DNA of 38,181 bases from Betaproteobacteria bacterium UBA2592 (GTDB taxonomy: Bacteria; Pseudomonadota; Gammaproteobacteria; Burkholderiales; Rhodocyclaceae). Under the pieces are notes generated by a model. That model saw nothing but the letters and a program-made list of their open reading frames with translations. It ran no database searches and was not told the origin of the DNA. The stretch's first letter is position 1, and every line of letters begins with the position of its first letter. Location: NCBI GenBank assembly GCA_002340095.1, contig DDKS01000063.1, positions 1 through 38,181 on the forward strand, read 5' to 3'. Of this stretch, positions 8,585 to 17,119 are shown in pieces. The position numbers and the translations under genes are program-made.

Positions 8585-9508
8585 ATGCCCGCCATGAGGG
8601 TTGCCGTATCCTTCGCCGGGGTGCTCAAGCGCTTTGGTGCCTTCACGGCCCTGGACGGGGTCAGCCTCGATATCGGTGAAGGGGAGTTCTTCGGCCTGCT
8701 GGGCCCGAACGGGGCGGGCAAGACCACCCTGATTTCCTGCCTCGCCGGCCTGGCCCGGGTCGATCAGGGGAGCATTGCCGTGCTCGGCCACGACGTGGTG
8801 CGGGATTACCGGACGGCCCGCAGGCTGTTGGGCATCGTGCCCCAGGAGCTGGTCTTCGATCCCTTCTTCACCGTGCGCGAGACCCTGCGCATCCAGTCCG
8901 CTTACTTCGGCCTGCGCCGCAACGACGACTGGATCGACGAGATCCTGCACAACCTGGACCTGACCGACAAGGCCGATTCCAACATGCGCCGTCTGTCCGG
9001 CGGCATGAAGCGCCGCGTGCTGGTGGCCCAGGCGTTGGTGCACCGGCCACCGGTGATCGTGCTCGACGAGCCGACCGCCGGGGTCGACGTGGAATTGCGC
9101 CAGGGGCTCTGGCGCTTCATTCGCCGCCTCAACCAGGACGGACACACCATCATCCTCACCACCCACTACCTGGAAGAAGCGGAAACCCTCTGTCAGCGCA
9201 TCGCCCTGATGAAACGGGGGCGCATCCTGGCGCTGGATAGCACCGCCAACCTGCTGGCCCGCTTTTCCGGCCATGCCCTGGTGCTCCAGCTGGCCGAGGG
9301 TCAGTGCCTGCCCGAGGCCCTGCGTTCCTGCTGCCGGGCGGTGCGGGGCAGGGAGGTGGAGCTTGCCCTGGAGCGGCTCGATGCCCTCGAAGGGGTGCTG
9401 GCCATCCTGCGCCAGGCTGGAGTGACCGTGGCCGACCTGCGCTTGCAGCCCCCGGACCTGGAGGATGTCTTCATGCGCATCGTCGGTGTGGCCGAGGCGA
9501 CTCCATGA
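8585..9508 (+). CDS. ABC transporter ATP-binding protein (YadG-like)
   Basis: 307-residue ABC-2-type exporter ATPase. Walker A GPNGAGKT (40-47), signature LSGGM (137-141), Walker B VIVLDEP (157-163), H-loop H194. A C-terminal extension (about 220-307) ends with the PPDLEDVFMRI motif common to DrrA/YadG ATPases. Start ATG 8585 (MPAMRVAV) gives the YadG length; an alternative is the second Met four codons in. It sits 5 bp after mlaB and overlaps the permease gene by ATGA. The substrate is unknown; co-transcription with mla genes and murA suggests an envelope molecule. Confidence 0.9.
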   Translation: MPAMRVAVSFAGVLKRFGAFTALDGVSLDIGEGEFFGLLGPNGAGKTTLISCLAGLARVDQGSIAVLGHDVVRDYRTARRLLGIVPQELVFDPFFTVRETLRIQSAYFGLRRNDDWIDEILHNLDLTDKADSNMRRLSGGMKRRVLVAQALVHRPPVIVLDEPTAGVDVELRQGLWRFIRRLNQDGHTIILTTHYLEEAETLCQRIALMKRGRILALDSTANLLARFSGHALVLQLAEGQCLPEALRSCCRAVRGREVELALERLDALEGVLAILRQAGVTVADLRLQPPDLEDVFMRIVGVAEATP

Positions 9509-10269
9509 ACATAGGCGGCAGCGGCTTTGCCGCCCTGTTTTACAAGGAGCTGCTGCGCTTCTGGCGGGTGGCCTTCCAGACCGTGGCCGCTCCGGTGCTC
9601 ACGGCCCTGCTCTACCTGCTCATCTTCAGTCATGTGCTGGAGGCGGACCGGCAGGTCTACGGCGTGCCCTATACCTCCTTTCTGGTGCCCGGCCTGGTGA
9701 TGATGGCGGTTCTCCAGAATGCCTTTGCCAATTCCTCGTCGAGCCTGATTCAGTCGAAGGTCACTGGGTCCATCCTTTTTGTGCTGCTTCCCCCCATTTC
9801 CTATGCCGCCTTCTTCTGGGCCTTCGTTGCCGCGGCGGCGATCCGCGGGCTGGTGGTGGGGCTGGGGGTCTGGCTCGTGACCCTGCCCTTCGTCCCGGTG
9901 GCTCCGCTCCAGCCCTGGTGGGTCCTGCTCTTCGCCCTGCTGGGCGGCGCCATCCTCGGGGCTCTGGGCGTGATCGCCGGTATCTGGGCCGACAAGTTCG
10001 ACCAGCTGGCGGCCTTCCAGAACTTTCTGGTACTGCCCCTGACCATGCTCTCGGGCGTCTTTTACTCGATTCATTCCCTGCCTACCTTCTGGCAGGCCGT
10101 CTCCCATTACAATCCCGTTTTTTACATGATCGACGGCTTCCGGCACGGCTTCTTCGGCATTTCCGACGTGGCGCCGGAACAGAGTCTGGCGGTGGTCGCC
10201 GCCTGCTTTGCAGGGCTTGCCCTGCTGACCCTGGCGCTCCTGAAACGGGGCTGGAAACTGCGTACCTGA
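9505..10269 (+). CDS. ABC-2 type permease (YadH-like)
   Basis: 254-residue membrane permease pairing with the preceding ATPase. The true start is ATG 9505 (MNIGGSGF), overlapping the ATPase stop; upstream codons in the frame look non-coding. The N-terminal part (ALFYKELLRFWRV) is the usual coupling helix, followed by about six hydrophobic segments and the ABC-2 signature region around LPLTMLSGVFYSIHSLP. Length fits YadH (about 256). The substrate is not identifiable from sequence. Confidence 0.9.
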   Translation: MNIGGSGFAALFYKELLRFWRVAFQTVAAPVLTALLYLLIFSHVLEADRQVYGVPYTSFLVPGLVMMAVLQNAFANSSSSLIQSKVTGSILFVLLPPISYAAFFWAFVAAAAIRGLVVGLGVWLVTLPFVPVAPLQPWWVLLFALLGGAILGALGVIAGIWADKFDQLAAFQNFLVLPLTMLSGVFYSIHSLPTFWQAVSHYNPVFYMIDGFRHGFFGISDVAPEQSLAVVAACFAGLALLTLALLKRGWKLRT

Positions 10270-10271
10270 AG

Positions 10272-10514
10272 ATGATGCATCCTGAAGCAATCGAAACCCT
10301 GATCCGGCAAGGCATGTCCTGCACCCATGTGGAAGTGGACGGTGATGGCCGGCACTTCGAGGCCGTTGTGGTGAGCGCCGAGCTGGCTGGCAAGAGCCGG
10401 GTCCAGCGCCAGCAGCGGGTGTATGAAACCGTCAGGGCCCAGCTCGACAGTGGCGAGCTGCATGCCTTGTCCCTGAAAACCTATACCCCGGAAGAATGGA
10501 GTGCCCGTGGATAA
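10272..10514 (+). CDS. ibaG: BolA-family protein IbaG
   Basis: 80-residue BolA/IbaG (YrbA) protein, a partner of monothiol glutaredoxins in iron-sulfur traffic; in gammaproteobacteria it also lies directly before murA. Features: the VEVDGDGRHFEAVVVS strand region, KSRVQRQQRVY (the RxxRHxxVY-like helix typical of the family) and a terminal ALSLKTYTPEEW segment. ATG 10272 with a second ATG at 10275. The 3' end overlaps murA by 8 nt. Confidence 0.9.
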   Translation: MMHPEAIETLIRQGMSCTHVEVDGDGRHFEAVVVSAELAGKSRVQRQQRVYETVRAQLDSGELHALSLKTYTPEEWSARG

Positions 10515-11760
10515 ACTCGCAATCCAGGGCGGTACCGCCCTGTCCGGTGAAATCACCATTTCCGGCGCCAAGAATGCGGCCCTGCCCATCCTCTGTGCCG
10601 CCCTGCTCACGGCCGAGCCCTTGCGGCTGAGCAATCTGCCGCACCTGAACGACATCGCCACCATGCTGCGCCTGCTCGGCCAGATGGGCGTGGGCGTGAC
10701 CCTGGAGGGCAGTGACGGCCTGGTGCTGGACGGCGCCGGGCTCGCCAATCCCCTGGCCCCTTACGATCTGGTCAAGACCATGCGTGCCTCGATTCTGGTA
10801 CTCGGGCCGCTGCTCGCCCGCTGCGGCGAGGCCCGGGTGTCCCTGCCCGGTGGCTGCGCCATTGGCGCCCGGCCGGTCGATCAGCACATCAAGGGGTTGC
10901 AGGCCATGGGCGCCGAGATCACCGTGGAGCAGGGCTACATCCACGCCCGGGCGAGCCGTCTCAAGGGGGCGCGCATCTGCACCGACATGGTTACCGTCAC
11001 CGGCACCGAGAACCTGATGATGGCCGCCTGTCTGGCCGAAGGGGAAACGGTCATCGAGAACGCCGCCCGGGAACCCGAGGTGGTGGACCTGGCCAACTGT
11101 CTGGTGAGCATGGGGGCCCGCATTTCCGGCGCCGGTACCGACGTGATCCGCATCCAGGGGGTGGAAAAGCTGCACGGAGCGGAGCATGCCATCATGCCCG
11201 ACCGAATCGAGACCGGCACCTACCTTTGCGCCGCCGCCGCCACCGGCGGCCAGGTGCGCCTGCTGAAGACTTCCGCCGCGTATCTGGATGCAGTGGTGGA
11301 TAAGCTCATGGACGCCGGCTGCGAAGTTGGCATGGAGCGGGACGCCATCAGCCTCAAGGCGCCAGCCCGGCTCAAGTCCGTCAGCCTGCGCACTGCGCCC
11401 TATCCGGCCTTCCCCACCGACATGCAGGCCCAGTTCATGGCCATCAACTGCGTGGCCGACGGGGTTGCCACCATTCGGGAGACCATTTTCGAAAACCGTT
11501 TCATGCACGCCAGCGAGCTGCAGCGCCTTGGCGCCGACATCCAGATCGAGGGCAACAATGCGGTGGTGCGGGGCGTGCCGCAGCTGCAGGGTGCCACCGT
11601 GATGGCCACCGACCTGCGTGCTTCCGCCTCCTTGGTGATCGCTGCCCTGGCCGCCCAGGGGGAGACCGTCATCGACCGCATCTACCACCTGGATCGCGGC
11701 TATGAGCGCATCGAGGAAAAGCTGGCCCGTCTCGGGGCCCAGGTAAGACGCATTCACTGA
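10507..11760 (+). CDS. murA: UDP-N-acetylglucosamine 1-carboxyvinyltransferase MurA
   Basis: 417-residue cytoplasmic enzyme of the first committed peptidoglycan step, transferring enolpyruvate from PEP to UDP-GlcNAc. It opens MDKLAIQGG from GTG at 10507, matching the family's N-terminus; another GTG two codons earlier (10501) is possible. K22-N23 of the GAKNAALP motif and the active-site loop GGCAIGARP with C117 are present; this Cys is the fosfomycin target, so intrinsic fosfomycin resistance by a Cys-to-Asp change is not indicated. Last gene of the mla operon, followed by a hairpin terminator. Confidence 0.95.
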   Translation: MDKLAIQGGTALSGEITISGAKNAALPILCAALLTAEPLRLSNLPHLNDIATMLRLLGQMGVGVTLEGSDGLVLDGAGLANPLAPYDLVKTMRASILVLGPLLARCGEARVSLPGGCAIGARPVDQHIKGLQAMGAEITVEQGYIHARASRLKGARICTDMVTVTGTENLMMAACLAEGETVIENAAREPEVVDLANCLVSMGARISGAGTDVIRIQGVEKLHGAEHAIMPDRIETGTYLCAAAATGGQVRLLKTSAAYLDAVVDKLMDAGCEVGMERDAISLKAPARLKSVSLRTAPYPAFPTDMQAQFMAINCVADGVATIRETIFENRFMHASELQRLGADIQIEGNNAVVRGVPQLQGATVMATDLRASASLVIAALAAQGETVIDRIYHLDRGYERIEEKLARLGAQVRRIH

Positions 11761-11786
11761 GGCGCGCCACCTGCCCGCCATCCTGC

Positions 11787-11810
11787 CAGCCGGCCCCGGG
11801 CCGGCTGTTT
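11787..11810 (+). terminator. Probable intrinsic terminator after murA
   Basis: A GC-rich inverted repeat (CAGCCGGC at 11787-11794, GCCGGCTG at 11800-11807) with a short loop is followed by TTT, about 25 bp after the murA stop. It would end the mla-murA transcript just before the convergent cupin gene. The T tract is short, so termination may be partial. Confidence 0.6.
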
Positions 11811-12193
11811 CACACCTTGAGGAAGAGCGTCACCAGGGGTTCGTCGCCCACCTGGCGACTGCAGTGGCCGTGCACTTGCGGGTCGAAGGTCTCGCCTTCG
11901 GGCAGCAGGTCGTTGGAGAAGAAGTGCTCTCCGGGGCCAAAGCGCCGGGAGCTGCCATCCTGGAGACCGATTTCCATGCAACCGGAGAGGATGATGGTCC
12001 ATTGGGGCGAGCTGGTGCAGTGGAACTCGCTGCGAAAGCCCACGGGGCTCATGCGCAGTTGGTAGCCGCTGGAGGGGTGGAGGGCGGACAGGCGGACCTG
12101 AGGGGTGCCTTCCAGCAGGGCTACCTGTTCCTCCCGGAAACGGGCGCGGCCATCCGGGCCGGTGTAGAGGACGACTTTGGTGAAGGTGTTCAT
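11810..12193 (-). CDS. Small cupin-domain protein
   Basis: 127-residue single-domain cupin. The glycine-rich turns are seen in LSGCMEIGLQDG (about 69-80) and RRFGPGEHFFSND (83-95); candidate metal ligands are H58, H90, H108 and H110, with Q64 at a position where related cupins keep Gln or His. Function unknown. A Shine-Dalgarno AGGAA lies 8 bp before ATG 12193. It follows the GGDEF-EAL gene by 15 bp on the same strand, so it is likely part of the c-di-GMP operon and is its last gene. Confidence 0.75.
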   Translation of the reverse strand: MNTFTKVVLYTGPDGRARFREEQVALLEGTPQVRLSALHPSSGYQLRMSPVGFRSEFHCTSSPQWTIILSGCMEIGLQDGSSRRFGPGEHFFSNDLLPEGETFDPQVHGHCSRQVGDEPLVTLFLKV

Positions 12194-12208
12194 GGCGGGA
12201 TTCCTGGG

Positions 12209-15052
12209 TCAGGAAGCGGTTCTGGATTCAGACGGAGGGTGGCCGGTCGGGATGGCCGGGGCCAGGGGCAGTTGCTTGAGGCCGTCGATCAGGGCATCCC
12301 GGAGAGCCTCGAGTTCGCTCAGCCCGGATGCGATCTGCCGGATCCTGCCGGCGCGGTTGTCGGCCATCAGGCGGTCCCCCAGCGCATGCAGGCGCAGGTG
12401 CAGCTTGCCGAGGCGGGCGAACAGGGCTTGTTCCCCGTAACGCCGGGCAGCGGCGCCCTCATACCAGCGGCCGAACCGGCATTCCTGCTGGGAGAGGAGG
12501 GGCGGGGCGGGCAGGTCGCCGCGCAGGTGCAGTTCCAGGGCCCGGCACCAGTGGCGCAGGTCCACTTCCGCATAGGCGGTGCCCATGTCCTCGCGGTTGA
12601 GGGGCAGCAGGCGGGCATCGGCCCAGCCGGGTTCGGGCTGCCAGGACTGGATCCAGGCCGGCAACTGCTCGGCAGGCATGGGCCGGGCGATGCCGTAGCC
12701 CTGGGCCAGCTCGCAGCCCAGGCGTAGCAGCAGGTCCGCATGGGCGGCACTCTCCACGCCCTCGGCGATCACCTGGCGGCGGAAGGCGGCGGCCAGACCG
12801 ATCACCCCTTCGACGATGGCCAGGTCCTCCGTGTCCCAGAGCATGTCGCGTACGAAGCTCTGGTCGATCTTGAGCACGCCGGCGGGCAGGCGCTTCAGGT
12901 AGGTGAGGGAGGAGTAGCCGGTACCGAAGTCATCGAGGGAGAAGGCCACCCCCAGGGCCTTGCAGCCTTCGATGACCCGGGAAACATGGGCGATGCCCTC
13001 CAGGGCGGCGGTTTCGAGCACCTCCAGTTCAAGCCAGGCGGGGGGGATGTCCGGGTGCCGGGCCAGCTTGTCGCGCAGGCGCGGCAGGAAATCTTCCTGC
13101 TGCAGGTGGTGGGCGGCGATGTTGACGCTCACCGGGAGCTTCAGGCCGTTCCGGTGCCACTGGCTCATCTGGGCGATGGCCTTGTCCAGAGCCCAGTCGC
13201 CGATGCGGGCGATCAGCTCGGTGCCTTCGAGCACCGGCAGGAACTCCCCGGGCGATACCAGACCCCGTTCCGGGTGGCGCCAGCGGAGCAGGGCCTCGGC
13301 CCCCACCACCCGGCCCTGGCGCATGTGCACCTTGGGCTGATAAAACAGTTCGAATTCTCCCTGCTCCAGGGCATGGGTCAAGCGGCTGATGCTCTCCCAG
13401 TGCGTCTTGGCCTGCCGGTCCCGTTCCGGGTCGAACAGGTGGTAGCGGTTGCGCCCTGCCTGCTTGGCTTGGTACATGGCCTGATCCGCGTGGCGCAGCA
13501 GGGTGTCCGCATCGCTGCCGTCGTGGGGGTAGAGGGTGACGCCCAGGCTGGCGGAGAGCTGTAGCGGGATCCCCTTGATCTGGAGGGGGGAGGCTGCCGC
13601 CCGCAGCAGGCGTTCCAGCACCCTCTCGCATTCCTCCATGCTGCTCAGGTCGGTCAGCACGGCCACGAACTCGTCTCCTCCCAGGCGGGCCAGGGTGTCT
13701 CCCGCCCGCAGGGTGTCGTTGAGGCGCTGGGAGATGGCAATCAGCAGTTCGTCGCCGGTTTCGTGGCCGTGGGTGTCGTTGACCTCCTTGAAACCGTCCA
13801 GGTCGAGATAGACCAGGGCCATCAGCCGGTCGTCCCGCCGGGTGCGGGTAATGGCTTGCTGCAGCCGATCGGCGAGCAGCACCCGGTTGGGAACCCCGGT
13901 CAGGGCATCATAGTGGGCGATCCGTTCGAGCTGGCTTTGGTGCTCCTTGCTGGCGGTGATGTCCGAGAACAGGGCGACATAGTGACGGACCCGGCCTGTT
14001 TCGTCGCGCACGGCAGTGATGTTGAGCAAGGCGGCGAAGTGGCCGCCGTCCTTGCGCCGGTTCCAGATTTCGCCTTGCCAGTGGCCCTTGTGGATCAGAT
14101 CGTACCAGAGGCCGGCGTAGAACTCCGGCCCCTGGCGGCCGGAACTCAGCAGGCGGGCGTTGTGCTGCAGGGCTTCGCCCCGGCTGTAGCCGGTGATCCG
14201 GGTGAAGGTGTCATTGACCTCGACGATGGTGCCTTCGGGGTCGGTGATCATGATGCCTTCCTGGGCGTGGGTGAACACGCTGGCGGCCAGCTGCAGCCGG
14301 GCCTCGGAGGTCTTGCGTTCGGTGATGTCGGTAAAGGAGAAGACCCGGCCGATGATGAAGTTCTGCTGCCGGGCGGGGCGGGACTTGCGTTCGAAGAACT
14401 GGCCGCTGGCCAGTTGCAGGATGTCGTGGGTTTCGTCCTCCCCGTCCGGGCGGATCTCGGCCATGCGGCGCCGGTAGGCTTCGGGGTCGGCCATGCGGCT
14501 GGCCAGGTAGTCCTGGATCGCCTGGTCATCGTGGGCCAGCAGCAGGGGGGCGGGAATCTGCCAGAGGCTGGAAAAGCGCTGGTTCATGTTGAGGATGGCA
14601 CCCTGGCGGTCCACGAGCAGGATGCCGTCCGCCGTGGCTTCCAGGGTGGCGCGCAGATGCGCCCCCGTGTCGGCCAGCTCGGCCTCGGTGCGGCGCAGCT
14701 GGCCGACCGGTGTGGCGCAGATCACCAGCAGGCCGGAATTGTCATGCGCCCGGGAGATGTTCTTGGTGGCGCTCAAGAGCTCGCCGCTGGCCGTCAGGTA
14801 AGAGGCTTCCGCATCCCGTACCTCGGGGGCGATGCCCTGGCGCACGTCTTCCCAGAAAAACACGTCCGAGAGGGAGCACTCGATGTCGGTGATGGGGCGG
14901 CCCAAGAGTTCGGCCTCGTTGTAGCCCAGATGCCGCAGGGCGCCGCGGTTGGCCTTGCGGATGGTGAGGCTGGTTCCGTCCACCAGCAGGAGGATCTCGT
15001 TGCAATGCTCGAGCAGCAGGCTTTCCGGAGAGGTGGGGACGCGGTGGCTCAT
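12209..15052 (-). CDS. Multi-PAS GGDEF-EAL protein with C-terminal CZB zinc-binding domain
   Basis: 947-residue cytoplasmic c-di-GMP enzyme. Three PAS-like domains lie at about 11-115, 132-245 and 255-370. The diguanylate cyclase domain has an intact GGDEF (458-462) with an inhibitory I-site RAGD (449-452) five residues upstream. The EAL domain has E586-A587-L588, DDFGTGYSS (D707-D708), K728-I-D and AEGVE, so both synthesis and hydrolysis look possible. Residues 830-900 resemble a CZB domain: CRFGRWYEG with C858 and His candidates H842, H885 and H889. No membrane segments were seen. ATG overlaps the HD-GYP stop (ATGA). Confidence 0.9.
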   Translation of the reverse strand: MSHRVPTSPESLLLEHCNEILLLVDGTSLTIRKANRGALRHLGYNEAELLGRPITDIECSLSDVFFWEDVRQGIAPEVRDAEASYLTASGELLSATKNISRAHDNSGLLVICATPVGQLRRTEAELADTGAHLRATLEATADGILLVDRQGAILNMNQRFSSLWQIPAPLLLAHDDQAIQDYLASRMADPEAYRRRMAEIRPDGEDETHDILQLASGQFFERKSRPARQQNFIIGRVFSFTDITERKTSEARLQLAASVFTHAQEGIMITDPEGTIVEVNDTFTRITGYSRGEALQHNARLLSSGRQGPEFYAGLWYDLIHKGHWQGEIWNRRKDGGHFAALLNITAVRDETGRVRHYVALFSDITASKEHQSQLERIAHYDALTGVPNRVLLADRLQQAITRTRRDDRLMALVYLDLDGFKEVNDTHGHETGDELLIAISQRLNDTLRAGDTLARLGGDEFVAVLTDLSSMEECERVLERLLRAAASPLQIKGIPLQLSASLGVTLYPHDGSDADTLLRHADQAMYQAKQAGRNRYHLFDPERDRQAKTHWESISRLTHALEQGEFELFYQPKVHMRQGRVVGAEALLRWRHPERGLVSPGEFLPVLEGTELIARIGDWALDKAIAQMSQWHRNGLKLPVSVNIAAHHLQQEDFLPRLRDKLARHPDIPPAWLELEVLETAALEGIAHVSRVIEGCKALGVAFSLDDFGTGYSSLTYLKRLPAGVLKIDQSFVRDMLWDTEDLAIVEGVIGLAAAFRRQVIAEGVESAAHADLLLRLGCELAQGYGIARPMPAEQLPAWIQSWQPEPGWADARLLPLNREDMGTAYAEVDLRHWCRALELHLRGDLPAPPLLSQQECRFGRWYEGAAARRYGEQALFARLGKLHLRLHALGDRLMADNRAGRIRQIASGLSELEALRDALIDGLKQLPLAPAIPTGHPPSESRTAS

Positions 15053-16347
15053 TCCTGGCGGGCGGGTGCGTTGCTGTCGAAGAAATAGGTCACATGCCGG
15101 CGCGGGCTCAGATAGGCGTAGGTGCGCGGCGGTAACATCCCCGGCCGGATGGCCTTGCTGATGTTGAGTTCGGTGTTTTCCTCCAGATCCAGGATGGGAG
15201 CGGCTTCCCGGGGGACGGACTCGTCGTAGAGCATGACGCAGGGGCGCAGGGGCTTGGCCGGATTCACCGACATGACCATGGCGATGGCCTCGTTGGAGAG
15301 GCTGACGATGGAGCCGGGCGGGTAGACCCCCAGGCAGCGGATCAACTGCTGCAGGATCACCGCGTCGAACTTGTTGCGCCGCTGGGCAAACATGAAGGAC
15401 AGGGCCTCGTGAGGTGTCATGGCGTCGGCCAGATCCACAGGGTTGCAGAGGTTGTCGTAATAATTCACCAGGGCGACTACCCGGGCCGGCTGGCTGATGC
15501 GTTCCAGTTTGAGCCCCTGGGGGTAGCCGGAGCCGTCGGCCATTTCATGGTGCTGATGGATGATGGACAGGACTTCCGGGCCGAGGCCCAACTGCTTGCC
15601 GATCTTCAGGCCGTAGTCGCAATGCAGGGCGCGCAGATCCCGTTCCGGCTTGGTGTATTCCGAGGGTTTTTTCTTCAGGACCCGGTCGGGCACTTCCATC
15701 AGGCCGATGTCGTGCAGCAGGGCGCCGAGGCCCAGGATGCGGGCTTGCTCGGGGCTGAAGTCGAGCCCCTTGGTGAGCATCATGGACAGCACCGAAACGT
15801 TGAGGCTATGCACATAGGCTTCGTCGCCTCCGCATTTTTCGCCCATCACGTGCAGGGTGACTTCCGGGTGTTCGAGGAAGGCGAGCACCATCTGGTCTAC
15901 CAGCCGGCCCATTTCCTGCAGGGTTTCTGCGGGCTTTTGCAACAGGCTGCGGTTCAGGTTGCGCAGGATGCCGCTGGCCTTGAGGAAAGCCTTGTCCACC
16001 TGCTCGATGCGCTGGCGGTACTCGGCCAGGCGGCGTGCATGGGGCGATGCATTCGTTTTGCTGGCGGGCGCGGCGACGGGTGCCGGGGCCGGCTCTTGCG
16101 CCGGGGCGGGCGCCGGAGGCGTGGCGGGCGGGGTTTCCGGCAGGGCATCGCTGCGCCGCGGATCGTAGCGGAAGCGGGGCTCGCCCAGGGCGCGTAGTTC
16201 GCGGATCTGGGCGTCGCTGCCGATCTTGAAGCTGTTGAGGGTGAAAGGATGGTGGAACCAGGGCAGGTCGATGAAGATGTAAAGGCCGACCCGCAACTGG
16301 TCGGCTGTCACGTAGGGAAATTCCCGGGCTTCGCTGTCTTTTGCCAC
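15049..16347 (-). CDS. HD-GYP c-di-GMP phosphodiesterase (DUF3391 N-terminus)
   Basis: 432-residue cytoplasmic protein. The N-terminal DUF3391-like region (10-60) is followed by a Pro/Ala linker (70-97) and an HD-GYP domain (about 150-345) with H212-D213, H266-H267-E268 and DGSGYPQGL (G274-Y275-P276), all expected catalytic residues. It should hydrolyse c-di-GMP. The start is GTG 16347 behind a very strong Shine-Dalgarno (AAGGAGGAGG, 16351-16360 on the opposite strand); a GATAAT at 16373-16368 could be its -10. Divergent from hisG and translationally coupled to the GGDEF-EAL gene. Confidence 0.92.
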   Translation of the reverse strand: MAKDSEAREFPYVTADQLRVGLYIFIDLPWFHHPFTLNSFKIGSDAQIRELRALGEPRFRYDPRRSDALPETPPATPPAPAPAQEPAPAPVAAPASKTNASPHARRLAEYRQRIEQVDKAFLKASGILRNLNRSLLQKPAETLQEMGRLVDQMVLAFLEHPEVTLHVMGEKCGGDEAYVHSLNVSVLSMMLTKGLDFSPEQARILGLGALLHDIGLMEVPDRVLKKKPSEYTKPERDLRALHCDYGLKIGKQLGLGPEVLSIIHQHHEMADGSGYPQGLKLERISQPARVVALVNYYDNLCNPVDLADAMTPHEALSFMFAQRRNKFDAVILQQLIRCLGVYPPGSIVSLSNEAIAMVMSVNPAKPLRPCVMLYDESVPREAAPILDLEENTELNISKAIRPGMLPPRTYAYLSPRRHVTYFFDSNAPARQE

Positions 16348-16437
16348 AATCCTCCTCCTTGCCGCCCATTATCGCCAATTTATGCCGCCGGGTGGCGTCC
16401 GGCGGGGGGTGGTTTCTGCAGTGCACAAGCTTTGCGC

Positions 16438-16443
16438 TAAAAT
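16438..16443 (+). promoter_or_regulatory. -10 hexamer of the hisG promoter
   Basis: TAAAAT preceded by TTTGCGC, in the divergent gap between the HD-GYP gene and hisG. The expected transcription start is around 16450, after the in-frame ATG at 16445 but before GTG 16472, which supports the latter as the hisG start. A -35 (TTTCTG-like) is poor. Confidence 0.45.
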
Positions 16444-16471
16444 TATGCCTTTAGCCCGCCCGGACAAACCT

Positions 16472-17116
16472 GTGAACGGTATCACCATCGCCCTCTCCAA
16501 GGGCCGTATCTTCGACGAAACCCTGCCCCTCCTGGCTGCCGCCGGCATCGTGCCGGGCGAGAACCCGGAAAGCTCCAGGAAGCTCATCATCGGCACCAAC
16601 CAGGCGCATGTGCGCCTCGTGATCGTGCGCGCTTCCGACGTGCCTACCTATGTCCAGTATGGCGCCGCCGACATCGGCGTGGCGGGCAAGGATGTGCTGA
16701 TCGAGCACGGCGGAGCCGGACTTTACCAGCCCCTGGACCTGAATATCGCCAAGTGCCGGATGATGGTGGCCGTGCCCGAGGGCTTCGACTACGCCAGTGC
16801 CGTGCAGCAGGGCGCCCGTCTCAAGGTGGCCACCAAGTACATCACCACGGCCCGGGAACACTTTGCTGCCAAGGGGGTCCATGTGGACCTGATCAAGCTC
16901 TACGGCTCCATGGAACTCGCGCCCCTGGTCGGCCTGTCGGATGCCATCGTGGATCTGGTGTCCTCCGGCGCCACCCTGAAGGCCAACAAGCTGGTGGCGG
17001 TGGAGCACATCATGGACATTTCCAGCCGGCTGGTGGTGAACCAGGCGGCCCTGAAGCTGAAGCGGGACATCCTGCAACCCATCATCGACGCCTTTTCCGG
17101 CGCTGTGGAGAAATAA
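16472..17116 (+). CDS. hisG: ATP phosphoribosyltransferase, short-form catalytic subunit HisG
   Basis: 214-residue enzyme of the first histidine step, joining PRPP and ATP. It starts MNGITIALSKGR from GTG 16472; the longer reading from ATG 16445 would begin inside the promoter. It shows the ADIGVAGKDVL and KLYGSMELAPLVGLSDAIVDLV segments, the latter in the PRPP-binding region. It ends at about 214 residues, so it lacks the C-terminal regulatory domain and should need HisZ, which is not in this window. Three bases separate it from hisD. Confidence 0.93.
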   Translation: MNGITIALSKGRIFDETLPLLAAAGIVPGENPESSRKLIIGTNQAHVRLVIVRASDVPTYVQYGAADIGVAGKDVLIEHGGAGLYQPLDLNIAKCRMMVAVPEGFDYASAVQQGARLKVATKYITTAREHFAAKGVHVDLIKLYGSMELAPLVGLSDAIVDLVSSGATLKANKLVAVEHIMDISSRLVVNQAALKLKRDILQPIIDAFSGAVEK

Positions 17117-17119
17117 ATC

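Noticed and set aside
13763..15088. 441-codon open frame antisense to the GGDEF-EAL gene
   Set aside because: Low-complexity Val/Gly/Gln-rich translation; the sense frame has PAS and GGDEF motifs throughout.
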